Positions 1-7,998 of a stretch of 12,035 nucleotides of DNA are shown here, in pieces. This DNA is from SIAJ01 sp036266155 (GTDB lineage Bacteria > Planctomycetota > Planctomycetia > Gemmatales > Gemmataceae). Location of the stretch: contig DATANR010000409.1 of the NCBI GenBank assembly GCA_036266155.1, positions 1 to 12,035 of the forward strand, read 5' to 3'. The notes beneath the pieces were generated by a model that was not told where the DNA came from, did no database searches, and saw only the letters and a program-made list of their open reading frames with translations. Every line of letters starts with the position of its first letter. Within the stretch, counting starts at the first letter, position 1. The translations under genes were made by a program, and so were the position numbers.

Positions 1-12
1 AATGACAGAATC

Positions 13-38
13 GGGCGGCTTACGCCGCTCCGCTCGCC
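13..38. repeat. Short GC-rich palindrome downstream of the glycosyltransferase gene
   Basis: A small hairpin (GCGGC, four-base loop, GCCGC, positions 15-28) lies just past the stop codon of the minus-strand glycosyltransferase. Read on the minus strand it contains GCGGCGTAAGCCGCC. A related core, GCGGCGTAGCGCCGCC, occurs past the stop codon of the esterase gene near 10427-10442. It could be a REP-like dispersed element or part of a terminator. There is no T-tract, so a simple intrinsic terminator is not well supported. Confidence 0.35.
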
Positions 39-45
39 AAACCTC

Positions 46-954
46 TCACGATCGACGATCGATTTCCGAGCGCGCCATCGACAGGTGACGCAGCACGTTG
101 CCGAGAATGGATTTCACTGTCGATCCGAGGCGGCCGTCGTGTCTCGCTGCGGCGACGTACCAGCCGGCCGAGTCGAGTGGTCGCTCTTCGCGCAGAACAT
201 ACCCCATCGTCCGGCACGTCGAGCCCCACGCTTCGGCTTGCGCCAACGGATCGGCGGTCTCGGCGTTGCGGCGGCGCACGAGCGAGCGCCGCAGAATCGC
301 CAATACGGCCGCGATGCGTTCGGTGATCCTCTTCGATAGATTCGCGTGCCCGGTACGGTAACGCAGGAGTGGTTCATCAACGAAATCAAATTCGAAATGC
401 CGAGCGACGCGGAGCCAGAGGTCGTAGTCGATTGCCAGCGGCAGCTTGGGGTCGAACATGCCGATGGCTTCAAAGACCGACTTGCGGACCATCGCGGAAG
501 AGAAGCAGACGGGGTTTTGGACCAACAGCACGTCGTAGATCTTGCCGCCCGCCAATGCCGCGGGCGGCGTCGGCAAGTCGCGGCCGTCGCCATCCATCAA
601 CATTCGTCGACTATAAATGACACCAACTTCCGGGTTCGCAAACAGTGGTAATTGGGCTTCCAGCTTATGCGGAAGCCATTCATCGTCGCCGTCCAGAAAG
701 GCGATGAGCGGGGCACGAGCTTGCAGGATGCCGAGGTTCTTGGCCCGCGACTGGCCCAGGCCATCCGTGCGATGGTAGTGAACGCGGTCGTCGCTGAGAA
801 ATGGGCGGACGACTTCCGGCGTATCGTCGGCCGAGCCATCGTCGATGACGATGATTTCCAGATCAGCAAAAGTCTGTGCAAGAACGGACCGCAAGGCCCC
901 GGCGAGATAGCGGCCGTAGTTGCGCGTGGTGACGACGACGCTGACGGCGGGCAT
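46..954 (-). CDS. Family 2 glycosyltransferase (GT-A fold)
   Basis: A 302-residue protein that probably transfers a sugar from a nucleotide-sugar donor during polysaccharide or glycoconjugate synthesis in the cytoplasm. The N-terminus (SVVVTTRNYGRYL, residues 4-16) and VIDDGSADDT (36-45) are typical of the GT2 nucleotide-binding fold. LDGDDEW (87-93) carries the metal-binding DXD motif. DYDLWLR (176-182) matches the region that usually carries the acceptor-activating acid. No membrane segment is visible. The reading frame extends upstream to a TTG at 1005, but the ATG at 954 puts the protein start directly before the first beta strand, as is usual for the family, so I chose it. The adenylate-forming enzyme gene lies 176 bp upstream on the same strand, which suggests an exopolysaccharide-type context. 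Donor and acceptor cannot be read from the sequence. Confidence 0.9.
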   Translation of the reverse strand: MPAVSVVVTTRNYGRYLAGALRSVLAQTFADLEIIVIDDGSADDTPEVVRPFLSDDRVHYHRTDGLGQSRAKNLGILQARAPLIAFLDGDDEWLPHKLEAQLPLFANPEVGVIYSRRMLMDGDGRDLPTPPAALAGGKIYDVLLVQNPVCFSSAMVRKSVFEAIGMFDPKLPLAIDYDLWLRVARHFEFDFVDEPLLRYRTGHANLSKRITERIAAVLAILRRSLVRRRNAETADPLAQAEAWGSTCRTMGYVLREERPLDSAGWYVAAARHDGRLGSTVKSILGNVLRHLSMARSEIDRRS

Positions 955-1009
955 GGCCACTTGGGGTACCGTTGAAAACCGTCCACCCTTGACAGGTGGG
1001 TTCAAGTGA

Positions 1010-1086
1010 GCGGAGACCGAAGCGCAGCGAGGGCGACGCAGTATCTGCTCGCGATGGCGTCGCCCTCGCTGCGCTTCGGTCTCCGC
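1010..1086. repeat. Perfect 30-bp inverted repeat, long hairpin
   Basis: Positions 1010-1039 are exactly reverse-complementary to 1057-1086, with a 17-base centre. The centre can itself add three pairs (ATC at 1043-1045 with GAT at 1053-1055). It lies between two minus-strand genes, the adenylate-forming enzyme upstream and the glycosyltransferase downstream. It could end or attenuate read-through between them, or be a copy of a dispersed palindromic element. There is no T-tract on either side. Confidence 0.85.
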
Positions 1087-1130
1087 CTATTCAGGCCCAC
1101 CACTAAAGCTGGACGGTCTACTACAAAACT

Positions 1131-2501
1131 TCACGGAGCCAGCGACTTCAAATACGCTGTCGCCACCGGAGACACGCAGAACCGATACTTGCCCGATGGC
1201 TCTTGCGGGATCGCGTCGACCAACTCGACCTCGTAACCCATCTGCGGGCCGAACGTGTTGCGCACCAGCTTCTCGATCTGACTGTACGAATCGGGCCCAA
1301 ACTCAGCGCCGGCGACCAGGCGCAAGCGCAGGAACGTCAGCTTTTCCTGCACGATCTGTACCTGGGCCGCGCCGCGGATTTCGGTCGCGAAGTGGTCTGT
1401 CAACGAGATGCCAGAGATCAGGGTTCCGCCCGGCGTCAACACATAGTCCGCCTCGCGGCCGACGACGCGCTCGATCAACGGCAAGCCTCGACCGCAGGAA
1501 CAAAGTCGGCTCGACGGCAAGGCAACGTCCCCGACCTGATAGCGGATGAGCGGCATCGCCCGGTTCGTCAGGTCAGTGAGCAACAGCCGGCCAGCGCCGG
1601 GCCCGGCGTTCAAGCGATCGTCGGGGACGATCTCGCAATAGACGCCGTCGGCATTCAGGTGCAGGCCGTTGTGTTCCTCGCATTCGCAGGCGATCAGGCT
1701 GACTTCTTCGCAACCGTAGCGGTTCGTGACCTTGCAGCCGAACGCCTCTTCGATCACGCAGCGTTGCCAGGCATGCAGCGTCATTGCGGCTGACACGATG
1801 CCATCGGGGCGGATCGCGTCGGGGCAATATTTGCGTACGTACTCGGCGAACAGGTAGAGCGAGTGCGCGTGACCGAACAGCAGGCCCGGCGACCTGTGGC
1901 GAAGGTGATCGGCAAAGGCCTTCAACCGCGTTCGGTCGATGCCGAGCGTGTTCAAAAAACTCTCACGATCGACGAGCAGGCGGCGCAGGCGGGCTTTCCA
2001 TGTGCCGCGCTCGGCCGCGCCGTGGCCCCAGAGGCGGGCGATGCGTGAGCCGAGTTGCCAGCCGCTCCACTGGTCGGAGCGAATTGTGCAGGCACGCTTC
2101 CAGGCCATTGCTTCGGAGTTGACGACCACCGTCAGCGGCACGCCGGTGGATCCGGACGTCATCTTCGTGGTGACCGGCCGGCCGCGGTAATCGCTGGAGC
2201 GCAGGTCGTCGCCACGGGTCCGGATGTCGGTCTTCGACAACATTGGAAACTGGCGGAGATCGTCGAGCGAACGCAGCGCGTCCGGATGAACGCCGGCCGC
2301 CTTCCACCGTTCGCGGTAGAAGGGCACGGTGTCCCACGCATGTCGAACCATGGCGCGCACAGCCGCGAGTTGCCGATCGCGGATAACGTCCGGCGGGTCG
2401 AACTGTGTGCGTTCGAGAGTGCGTAAGTGCTTGAGGTGCGGGCTGCCGGCCTTCTGCGCGGCCAGCGGCTGAACGAACAGACGGTTCAACGACGCGATCA
2501 T
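1131..2501 (-). CDS. Phenylacetate-CoA ligase-like adenylate-forming enzyme (PaaK/CapK family)
   Basis: A 456-residue cytoplasmic enzyme of the ANL (adenylate-forming) superfamily, which activates a carboxylate with ATP. TSGSTG (residues 115-120) is the ATP-binding P-loop. YGCEE (262-266) is the adenine-site motif, YQVGD (321-325) supplies the ribose-binding Asp, and PSGKYR (435-440) carries the catalytic lysine of the C-terminal lid. Cysteines at 272/274 and 334/336 (CSCGR), with a nearby His, match the metal-binding pattern I know from this family. Length and architecture match PaaK/CapK proteins, which often sit in capsule clusters. The glycosyltransferase downstream supports a polysaccharide role over phenylacetate catabolism, since no paa genes are seen. 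The frame reaches a TTG at 2570, but the ATG at 2501 has GGAG seven bases upstream and fits the family start. The substrate is unknown. Confidence 0.88.
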   Translation of the reverse strand: MIASLNRLFVQPLAAQKAGSPHLKHLRTLERTQFDPPDVIRDRQLAAVRAMVRHAWDTVPFYRERWKAAGVHPDALRSLDDLRQFPMLSKTDIRTRGDDLRSSDYRGRPVTTKMTSGSTGVPLTVVVNSEAMAWKRACTIRSDQWSGWQLGSRIARLWGHGAAERGTWKARLRRLLVDRESFLNTLGIDRTRLKAFADHLRHRSPGLLFGHAHSLYLFAEYVRKYCPDAIRPDGIVSAAMTLHAWQRCVIEEAFGCKVTNRYGCEEVSLIACECEEHNGLHLNADGVYCEIVPDDRLNAGPGAGRLLLTDLTNRAMPLIRYQVGDVALPSSRLCSCGRGLPLIERVVGREADYVLTPGGTLISGISLTDHFATEIRGAAQVQIVQEKLTFLRLRLVAGAEFGPDSYSQIEKLVRNTFGPQMGYEVELVDAIPQEPSGKYRFCVSPVATAYLKSLAP

Positions 2502-2541
2502 CCGACGGCTCCGGAATCCGTTCCTGGGAGTCGAGTGGAGA

Positions 2542-2570
2542 ATCCTACTACTCGTCGGGCCATGCTGCAA
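2542..2570 (-). promoter_or_regulatory. Possible sigma-70 promoter for the adenylate-forming enzyme gene
   Basis: Read on the minus strand, TTGCAG (2570-2565), a 17-base spacer and TAGGAT (2547-2542) lie about 40 bases upstream of the chosen ATG. The -10 box matches four of six consensus bases and the -35 box three of six. It is a weak call from pattern alone. It overlaps the TTG at 2570, which favours the downstream start codon. Confidence 0.25.
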
Positions 2571-2610
2571 TGCCGTCTGCCCGCCTCTGTCCGGACTTTC
2601 GCCTGGGCGA

Positions 2611-2639
2611 TTGAATTACAATGCCGCTTATGGTAGACT
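2611..2639 (+). promoter_or_regulatory. Possible sigma-70 promoter for the DUF1559 gene
   Basis: TTGAAT (2611-2616), a 17-base spacer and TAGACT (2634-2639) lie in the divergent intergenic region, 36 bases upstream of the start codon. Each box matches four of six consensus bases. The position is sensible but no other evidence supports it. Confidence 0.3.
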
Positions 2640-2675
2640 CACTCATCATTTTCTCATCCTTCAGGGGCTTTCCCA

Positions 2676-3560
2676 ATGACGGCCCGATGGTCCTCGCGCT
2701 CGCGAACCGGCTTTACGCTGATCGAGCTGCTGGTAGTGATTGCGATCATCGCCATTTTGATCGGCCTTTTGCTGCCGGCCGTCCAGAAGATTCGCGAAGC
2801 CGCGAATCGCATGAAGTGTACCAGCCACTTGAAGCAGATCGGGCTCGCGTTCCACAATTATCACGACACGAACGCGTCGCTGCCGACAGCCGGGAACTAC
2901 GACTCCGGCAATCCGCCGACCGACCGCCGGGACTGGGGTTGGGCATACGAGATCCTTCCGTACATCGAGCAGGACAATCTCTACCGGGAGCCGAACAACA
3001 CCAAAATCCGCAAGACGCCGATCGTGATCTACAACTGCCCGAGCCGCCGACTGCCAGCTCTGTATGGTGGCGAGGCCAAGTCGGATTACGCGGGTAACGG
3101 CGGAACCCGCATCGGCAGCGATGGGTTCGACGGGATGGTGTGCAAGGCGGCCGGGTCGGCCAACTCGTTCAAGAACGGCGCGCTCACCTTTGCCCTGATC
3201 ACGGACGGGCTGTCGAACACCATCATGGTCGGCGAGAAGCTGGTCAACCGCCCGACCATGGGTGGTAGCGACGACGACTTCACGGACAATGAGTCCTGGG
3301 CCGGACCCGGCTTCGCGGACGGAGACATTATGCGCGGCTGTATTCCGCGCGGGTCGAGTTGGTACACGCCGGTGCGGGACACCAACGACAAGCCGGCCCC
3401 AAACGACCAGCTATTCTGGCGCTTCGGGTCGGCCCACCCGAGCGGGTGCAACTTCGTGTTTGGCGACGGGTCAGTTCGACACATCCGGTACACTGTCGAC
3501 CCAGTGACCTTCATGCACGCCTGCAAGCGGGACGACGGGCAGACGGTCGACTTGAACTGA
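2676..3560 (+). CDS. DUF1559 domain protein with prepilin-like N-terminus
   Basis: A 294-residue protein of the DUF1559 family, abundant in Planctomycetes and of unsettled function. Residues 11-35 form a type III (prepilin-type) signal: TG, then FTLIELLVVIAIIAIL, with cleavage expected between Gly12 and Phe13 and the conserved Glu at +5. The hydrophobic stretch would anchor the protein in the membrane or in a pseudopilus after processing. The region around CTSHLKQIGLAFHNYHD (48-64) is the usual DUF1559 opening. HPSGCNFVFGDGSVR (254-268) is the family's C-terminal H-x-G...DGSV signature. The ATG at 2676 is preceded by AGGGG about ten bases away. The gene is divergent from the adenylate-forming enzyme and appears to be a single transcription unit. 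No pilin assembly genes are nearby. A secreted or pseudopilus role is inferred from the signal only. Confidence 0.92.
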   Translation: MTARWSSRSRTGFTLIELLVVIAIIAILIGLLLPAVQKIREAANRMKCTSHLKQIGLAFHNYHDTNASLPTAGNYDSGNPPTDRRDWGWAYEILPYIEQDNLYREPNNTKIRKTPIVIYNCPSRRLPALYGGEAKSDYAGNGGTRIGSDGFDGMVCKAAGSANSFKNGALTFALITDGLSNTIMVGEKLVNRPTMGGSDDDFTDNESWAGPGFADGDIMRGCIPRGSSWYTPVRDTNDKPAPNDQLFWRFGSAHPSGCNFVFGDGSVRHIRYTVDPVTFMHACKRDDGQTVDLN

Positions 3561-3645
3561 GGCCCGATCCCAGAGATCTTCGAGCCATTCCAGCACGCCA
3601 CAGGTTTGGCCATGCCGCACCGTCGGCTCACTTCCCGGCCGTTAG

Positions 3646-3674
3646 TTGTTCGGCCGTAGCCCTGTCGATAAAAC
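3646..3674 (+). promoter_or_regulatory. Possible sigma-70 promoter for the aminotransferase gene
   Basis: TTGTTC (3646-3651), a 17-base spacer and TAAAAC (3669-3674) lie just upstream of the aminotransferase. The -10 box matches four of six bases and the -35 box three of six. Transcription would start near 3681, leaving a very short leader before the ATG at 3691 or about 25 bases before the one at 3706. The -35 box overlaps a six-base palindrome (CGGCCG arms, 3636-3656). Confidence 0.25.
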
Positions 3675-3690
3675 ACTCTCTTTGCCCCCC

Positions 3691-4959
3691 ATGGACCCGC
3701 CTCCGATGGCCGACGCCGCGCCGACCGCTTCGCAAGACCCCTGGTTCCAGACCCTGTTCGCCGACCGCCTCGGCGGGGCCAACTACGGCAAGGGAACCGA
3801 GATCTACAAGTTCGAGAAGATCAAGCGGGCCAAACGAAAGGCGTTGGCCGAGCATCCCGAACGCAAGCTGCTCGACTTCGGCATCGGCGAGAACGACGAC
3901 ATGGCCGCTCCAGTCGTGCGTGAGTCGCTCAAGGCAGAGACCGACAAGGTCGAGAACCGCGGCTATGCCGACAACGGCATTCAGAACTACAAGGACGCCG
4001 CCGCCGAGTTCATGCTGCGCCAGTTTGGCGTGAAGCTCGATCCGGTCACCGAGATTTGTCACTGCATTGGCTCGAAGCCGGCCTATGCGATGTTGCCTGC
4101 CTGCTTCATCAATCCCGGCGATGTGACGCTGATGACTGTGCCCGGCTACCCGGTGGCCGGTACGCACACGAAGTACCTCGGCGGCGAAGTTCACCGGCTG
4201 CCGTTGTTCGAGAAGAACGGCTTCTTCCCCGATCTCGACGGCATCCCCGCCGACATCAAGAAGCGAGCCAAGCTGCTGGTCATCAACTATCCGAACAGCC
4301 CGACCGGCGCCGTCGCCACGAAGGATTTCTTCAAGCGTGTGATCGAGTTCGCGCACAAGAACCAGGTCGTGATTGTGCAGGACGCGGCCCACATTCTGCT
4401 GACGTATCAGGGCGAGCCGCTCAGCTTCTTGCAAATGGACGGGGCGAAGGAAGTCGGCGTCGAGGTTCACTCGATGTCGAAGGGCTTCAACATGATCGGC
4501 TGGCGGCTCGGCTGGGTGTGCGGCCATCCGAAGATCGTGCAGGCCTATGCCGACGTGAAGGACAACAGCGACAGCGGCCAGTTCATGGCGATCCAGAACG
4601 CGGCCGCGACCGCACTGCGCACGCCGGCGATTCCGAAGGAGATCCGCACCAAGTATCGGAGACGCCTGACGAAGCTCGTGGCCGCCCTGCAAAAGGTTGG
4701 CTTCCAGTGCTCGATGCCGGGCGGGACGTACTTCCTCTACGCGAAGTCGCCGATCGCCGCGGCCGGCCGTGAGTTCAAGACGGCGGAGGACGCGTCGCAA
4801 TTCCTGATCCACGAGCAATCGGTCTGCTGTGTGCCGTGGGACGACGCGGGCTCGTTCCTGCGCTTCTCGGCGACGTACATCGCGAAGGATGAGGCGGAAG
4901 AAGACGCCCTGATGGCGACGACGGTCGAACGGCTCGGGAGGCTGGGGTTGAGGTTCTGA
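3691..4959 (+). CDS. dapL: DapL-like class I/II aminotransferase (probable LL-diaminopimelate aminotransferase)
   Basis: A 422-residue PLP enzyme of fold type I. It resembles LL-diaminopimelate aminotransferases, which convert tetrahydrodipicolinate to LL-diaminopimelate in one step for lysine and peptidoglycan synthesis. Visible parts, numbered from this start: NYPNSPTG (199-206), the conserved PLP-binding Asp in QDAAH (about 231), SMSKGFNMIGWRLGW (261-275) with the PLP-linked lysine near 264, and FLRFS (389-393) with the substrate-carboxylate Arg. At the PLP-phenol site the motif reads DAAH where DAAY is the usual form. No ribosome binding site is clear. The ATG at 3691 was chosen over the TTG at 3646, and the ATG at 3706 is equally plausible. 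The methyltransferase gene starts two bases after the stop. Related aminotransferase activities cannot be excluded, so the symbol is tentative. Confidence 0.8.
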   Translation: MDPPPMADAAPTASQDPWFQTLFADRLGGANYGKGTEIYKFEKIKRAKRKALAEHPERKLLDFGIGENDDMAAPVVRESLKAETDKVENRGYADNGIQNYKDAAAEFMLRQFGVKLDPVTEICHCIGSKPAYAMLPACFINPGDVTLMTVPGYPVAGTHTKYLGGEVHRLPLFEKNGFFPDLDGIPADIKKRAKLLVINYPNSPTGAVATKDFFKRVIEFAHKNQVVIVQDAAHILLTYQGEPLSFLQMDGAKEVGVEVHSMSKGFNMIGWRLGWVCGHPKIVQAYADVKDNSDSGQFMAIQNAAATALRTPAIPKEIRTKYRRRLTKLVAALQKVGFQCSMPGGTYFLYAKSPIAAAGREFKTAEDASQFLIHEQSVCCVPWDDAGSFLRFSATYIAKDEAEEDALMATTVERLGRLGLRF

Positions 4960-4961
4960 CC

Positions 4962-5552
4962 ATGGGCGACCTTTGGTTGGTCCTCCGCAAGTTCTTCTCG
5001 AACGCCAAAACGGTCGCTACCATCGCGCCGAGTTCGCGGGCCCTGTCGCGGGCGATTTTGCGCGGCATTGATTGGTCGAAGACAAAGACGGTCGTCGAAC
5101 TCGGCGCCGGCACCGGGCCGATTACGAACGAACTGGTCAAGGTCGCGCCGCCGTCGGCCCGCCTGGTCGTCAACGAATTCCTGCCCGACTTCTGCGTGGC
5201 CCTGCGACAGAAGTTCCCGGGCCTGGATGTCGTCGAAGGCGACGCCCGGCGGCTTGGCGAGATGATGGCCGAGCGCGGCATCGCGCAGGTCGACTACATT
5301 CTCTCGGGTCTACCGCTGACGCACTTCAAACCAGCCGACCGCGATGCCGTCATCGACCAATGTGGTCGGCTCATGGGGCCAACGGGCGAGTTTCGGCAAC
5401 TCACGACGGCACCGTGGCTGTATCGCAAGCTTTATCGCCGTTACTTCCGTGAAGTGTCGTTCCGGCTCGTCGTGTGGAACCTGCCGCCGGGCGGTGTGTA
5501 TTATTGCCGCGGCTGGATTCCGCCGGAGGAACGCAGTCCGCTTGTCACCTAG
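4962..5552 (+). CDS. SAM-dependent methyltransferase, phospholipid N-methyltransferase-like
   Basis: A 196-residue class I (Rossmann-fold) methyltransferase. VVELGAGTGPIT (residues 44-55) is the SAM-binding motif I. VVNEF (69-73) ends the second strand with an acidic residue suited to bind the SAM ribose. EGDARRL (92-98) is the adenine-side loop. LSGLPL (114-119) replaces the NPPY-type motif of rRNA and DNA methylases with the form seen in bacterial phospholipid N-methyltransferases (COG3963 type). There is no signal peptide. A GAGG eight bases before the ATG is a good ribosome binding site. The two-base gap from the aminotransferase indicates co-transcription and probably coupled translation. 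A role in modifying phosphatidylethanolamine is the family expectation. A KsgA-like rRNA methylase is the main alternative but is less likely given the motif and length. Confidence 0.8.
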   Translation: MGDLWLVLRKFFSNAKTVATIAPSSRALSRAILRGIDWSKTKTVVELGAGTGPITNELVKVAPPSARLVVNEFLPDFCVALRQKFPGLDVVEGDARRLGEMMAERGIAQVDYILSGLPLTHFKPADRDAVIDQCGRLMGPTGEFRQLTTAPWLYRKLYRRYFREVSFRLVVWNLPPGGVYYCRGWIPPEERSPLVT

Positions 5553-5601
5553 ATGCTTGTTGGCGACAATCTCAATTCAACGCCCGTCTTCCGAGAACGT
5601 C

Positions 5602-7968
5602 ATGCGTCGTTCGGCCCTCATGCTCGGATTCGCCCTGGCCATCCTGCCGTCCGCCTGCAACAAGAACGCGCCGAAAGGCGGGACGACCACATCTTCATCG
5701 GCTGTGCCGGTTTCGAAGCAGCAGCCGGCGCATGACACGTCGGGCCTGCTCGCCACGCTCAAGGGGACGACGCCCGAGAAGCACCGCCGCGCCATCGAGA
5801 TGGCTCGCGAAATGGACGAGCAGGGGCAAGATCCGATTCCCGTGTTGATTGAAGCGATGAAGGATCCGGCTTGCGGCGCCTTGGGTACCGCTCACGAAGT
5901 TCGGCCCACAAGCACGCGTGAGACAGCCGTACTCGCTTTGTTGGAATTGAAGGGCAAAGGTAAGAAGGCGCTGATTGAGCAGGGAATCCCGGTATTAGAG
6001 AAGGGCCTGCGCGACGGCAAGCCGGAAGTGCGCGAGCATACGGTAAACGCAATCGGCATGATCGGACCCGAGGCCAAGGGGGCCTCCGAAGCGGTCTGTA
6101 AGCTGTGCGCGGATGGCAACAAGGACGTACGGTCGACGGCCTATCGCGTGCTGCAGAGGTTTAAGTCGTTTCCCCCAGCTCCCATCCTGCGTTACCTGAT
6201 GCATCCGGACCTCGGCGTCGCGGGCGAGGCGGCCGCGGCGCTGGCGTGGATCAAGCCGACCGGAGCGGACTCGGTGCCGCTGTTGCTGGAAGCGATCAAG
6301 CGCGAGCCGAAGGCCAAGCAGGAGCCGAGCGATGTGATGTTCATCAAGAACGCGGCCGCCGAGGCACTGGCCGGTGTGGGCAAGGGCGCCGATTCCGCGG
6401 TGCCGACGCTCGTCGAAATGTTGACCAAGGCCAAGAAGGAAGACGTCGAGTTGATGGCCAAGCCGCAGAAGGCAACCGATACGGCCGCCAACCTGTCCGG
6501 CCCGGTGCTCGCGCTGCGGCGCATCGGCAAGCCGGCGGCCGAGGCGGTTATACCGTTATTGAAGCACGACCAGGCGATCGTTCGCTATCAGGCAGCCGCC
6601 GTGCTCAGTGGGATGAGCCCGGGCGAAGCAGCCGTGGGTCTGCCGGCCGTGCAGGCCGCGATGGAGGCGGAGCGCGATTTGCCGGGCGGCGAGATGTACG
6701 CGTTCGAGGAAATGGTTGCGGCCACGCTCAATCTCGGCGGCGACGCGGATAAGGTGCTCGGGCAAATCACGGAACTCCTCAAGAGCGACAACGAAGTCGT
6801 TCGCCTGCGCACGGCCAGGGTGCTCGCTCGGCTCGGCCGCAAGGCAGCGCCGGCGGTGCCGAAGCTCGTCGAGCTGCTGAACGACAAGTACACGCAGATT
6901 CAGATCGCGGCCCTGGAAGCGCTTGCCGCGATCGGGCCGACGGCGGCAAAAGACTGCGTGATCGAAGTTGCCAAGAAGGTCGAGGGCATGGACATCGGCG
7001 TCGCCCGCGAGGCGACCAAGACGCTCAAGGCCTTCGGCCCGGCGGCGGGTCCAGGTGTGCCGGCGCTCGCCAAGGCACTCGACTCGAATGAACGGTATTT
7101 CTGCATCGAAGCCGCCGAGGCGTTGACGGCCATTGGCCCCGAAGCGGTCGCGGCCGTGGAGTCGATCGTCAAGCATTTGGCAGATGCGGCTGCGAACCGC
7201 GAAGAAAAGCTTGCGCTTCTGCAAGCGACCGCGGCGGTCGGCCCGCCGGCGAAGGACGCGATCCCGACGCTCGCCAAATTGCTTGGTGAAAAGGAGACGG
7301 CGATCCGCGTCGCAGCGGCCGAGACGCTTGGCAAGGTTGGGGCCGGCAACGAGTCGGCGATCAAGAGCTTGACTGCTCCGCTCGCGGACCAGAAGAATAC
7401 CCCCTTCGCGATGCAGGCGGCACTCTTGCGCGCGCTCGCGAGCATGGGCCCAGCGGGCAAGTCCGCGACGGGCGACGTGAAAGCGTACGCCGAAGTGGCC
7501 AACGACCCGGCAGCCAAGATTTGGGCCGCAGGTGCGCTGATGGCGTTCGGCGTCGACGCGGAGGCAAATGGCAAGCTCATCCTCGCCGCCCTCAAGGAGA
7601 AGGCCCCGACTGGCAAGTCCGCCCGCGGCGCCGCGGTGGATGCGGCCGAGTTCCTGGGGGCCAAGGGCAAGTCGGCCGTGCCGGACTTGCTTGAGATTTT
7701 GCAAGACAAGGCGCAGCCGGGCACGACCCGCGAGCGCGCCGCCCGCACGCTCGGCAAGCTCGGCCCTCAGGCGAAGGACGCGATCAAGCCGCTGACCGAT
7801 TGCCTGAAAGAGAAAGACAAGGGGCTGCAACGCGCGGCCGCCGACGGGCTCGGCTACTTGGGACCGGAAGCTGTCGTCGCCGCGCCGAAGCTGCGCGAAC
7901 TCCTGAAATCGGACATCGCCGACGCCGCTCAAGCGGCACTCGACAAGATCGAACCCGAGAAGAAGTAA
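5602..7968 (+). CDS. HEAT-repeat lipoprotein
   Basis: A 788-residue protein. The N-terminus (MRRSALMLGFALAILPSAC) is a short basic stretch, a hydrophobic core and a lipobox-like end with Cys19, so it is probably exported and lipid-anchored. The lipobox has Pro at -3 and is therefore not canonical. After a Ser/Thr-rich linker (about 22-48), residues 60-785 are about fifteen tandem HEAT-type helical repeats, with recurring GP.AK.A.P.L..LL and VR..AA..L..IG patterns. Such solenoids usually serve as protein-binding scaffolds, and no catalytic site is visible. The frame is open back to 5344, inside the methyltransferase gene, but the signal peptide fixes the ATG at 5602. The gene follows the methyltransferase after 49 bases and probably belongs to the same transcript. 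The binding partner is unknown. Confidence 0.88.
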   Translation: MRRSALMLGFALAILPSACNKNAPKGGTTTSSSAVPVSKQQPAHDTSGLLATLKGTTPEKHRRAIEMAREMDEQGQDPIPVLIEAMKDPACGALGTAHEVRPTSTRETAVLALLELKGKGKKALIEQGIPVLEKGLRDGKPEVREHTVNAIGMIGPEAKGASEAVCKLCADGNKDVRSTAYRVLQRFKSFPPAPILRYLMHPDLGVAGEAAAALAWIKPTGADSVPLLLEAIKREPKAKQEPSDVMFIKNAAAEALAGVGKGADSAVPTLVEMLTKAKKEDVELMAKPQKATDTAANLSGPVLALRRIGKPAAEAVIPLLKHDQAIVRYQAAAVLSGMSPGEAAVGLPAVQAAMEAERDLPGGEMYAFEEMVAATLNLGGDADKVLGQITELLKSDNEVVRLRTARVLARLGRKAAPAVPKLVELLNDKYTQIQIAALEALAAIGPTAAKDCVIEVAKKVEGMDIGVAREATKTLKAFGPAAGPGVPALAKALDSNERYFCIEAAEALTAIGPEAVAAVESIVKHLADAAANREEKLALLQATAAVGPPAKDAIPTLAKLLGEKETAIRVAAAETLGKVGAGNESAIKSLTAPLADQKNTPFAMQAALLRALASMGPAGKSATGDVKAYAEVANDPAAKIWAAGALMAFGVDAEANGKLILAALKEKAPTGKSARGAAVDAAEFLGAKGKSAVPDLLEILQDKAQPGTTRERAARTLGKLGPQAKDAIKPLTDCLKEKDKGLQRAAADGLGYLGPEAVVAAPKLRELLKSDIADAAQAALDKIEPEKK

Positions 7969-7998
7969 TTCGGACCTGCCTGTCTGCATTCGACGCAA

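Noticed and set aside
1006..1236. Small plus-strand open frame across the 30-bp inverted repeat
   Set aside because: It is made of the palindrome plus the antisense of the adenylate-forming enzyme's C-terminus, with no ribosome site and no recognisable product.
3636..3656. Six-base CGGCCG palindrome as a terminator of the DUF1559 gene
   Set aside because: The stem is short, the loop is nine bases and no T-tract follows. It also overlaps a possible promoter -35 box.
3628..4818. Minus-strand open frame of 396 codons opposite the aminotransferase
   Set aside because: It has no recognisable motif, and the plus strand encodes a complete PLP enzyme with all key residues.
5344..5601. Upstream extension of the HEAT lipoprotein frame
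   Set aside because: It overlaps the end of the methyltransferase gene in another frame, and the signal peptide with lipobox-like Cys starts at the ATG at 5602.
5773..7960. Tandem DNA repeat in the HEAT gene
   Set aside because: The repetition is at the protein level only (degenerate HEAT units). The DNA copies are too diverged to be a nucleotide tandem repeat.
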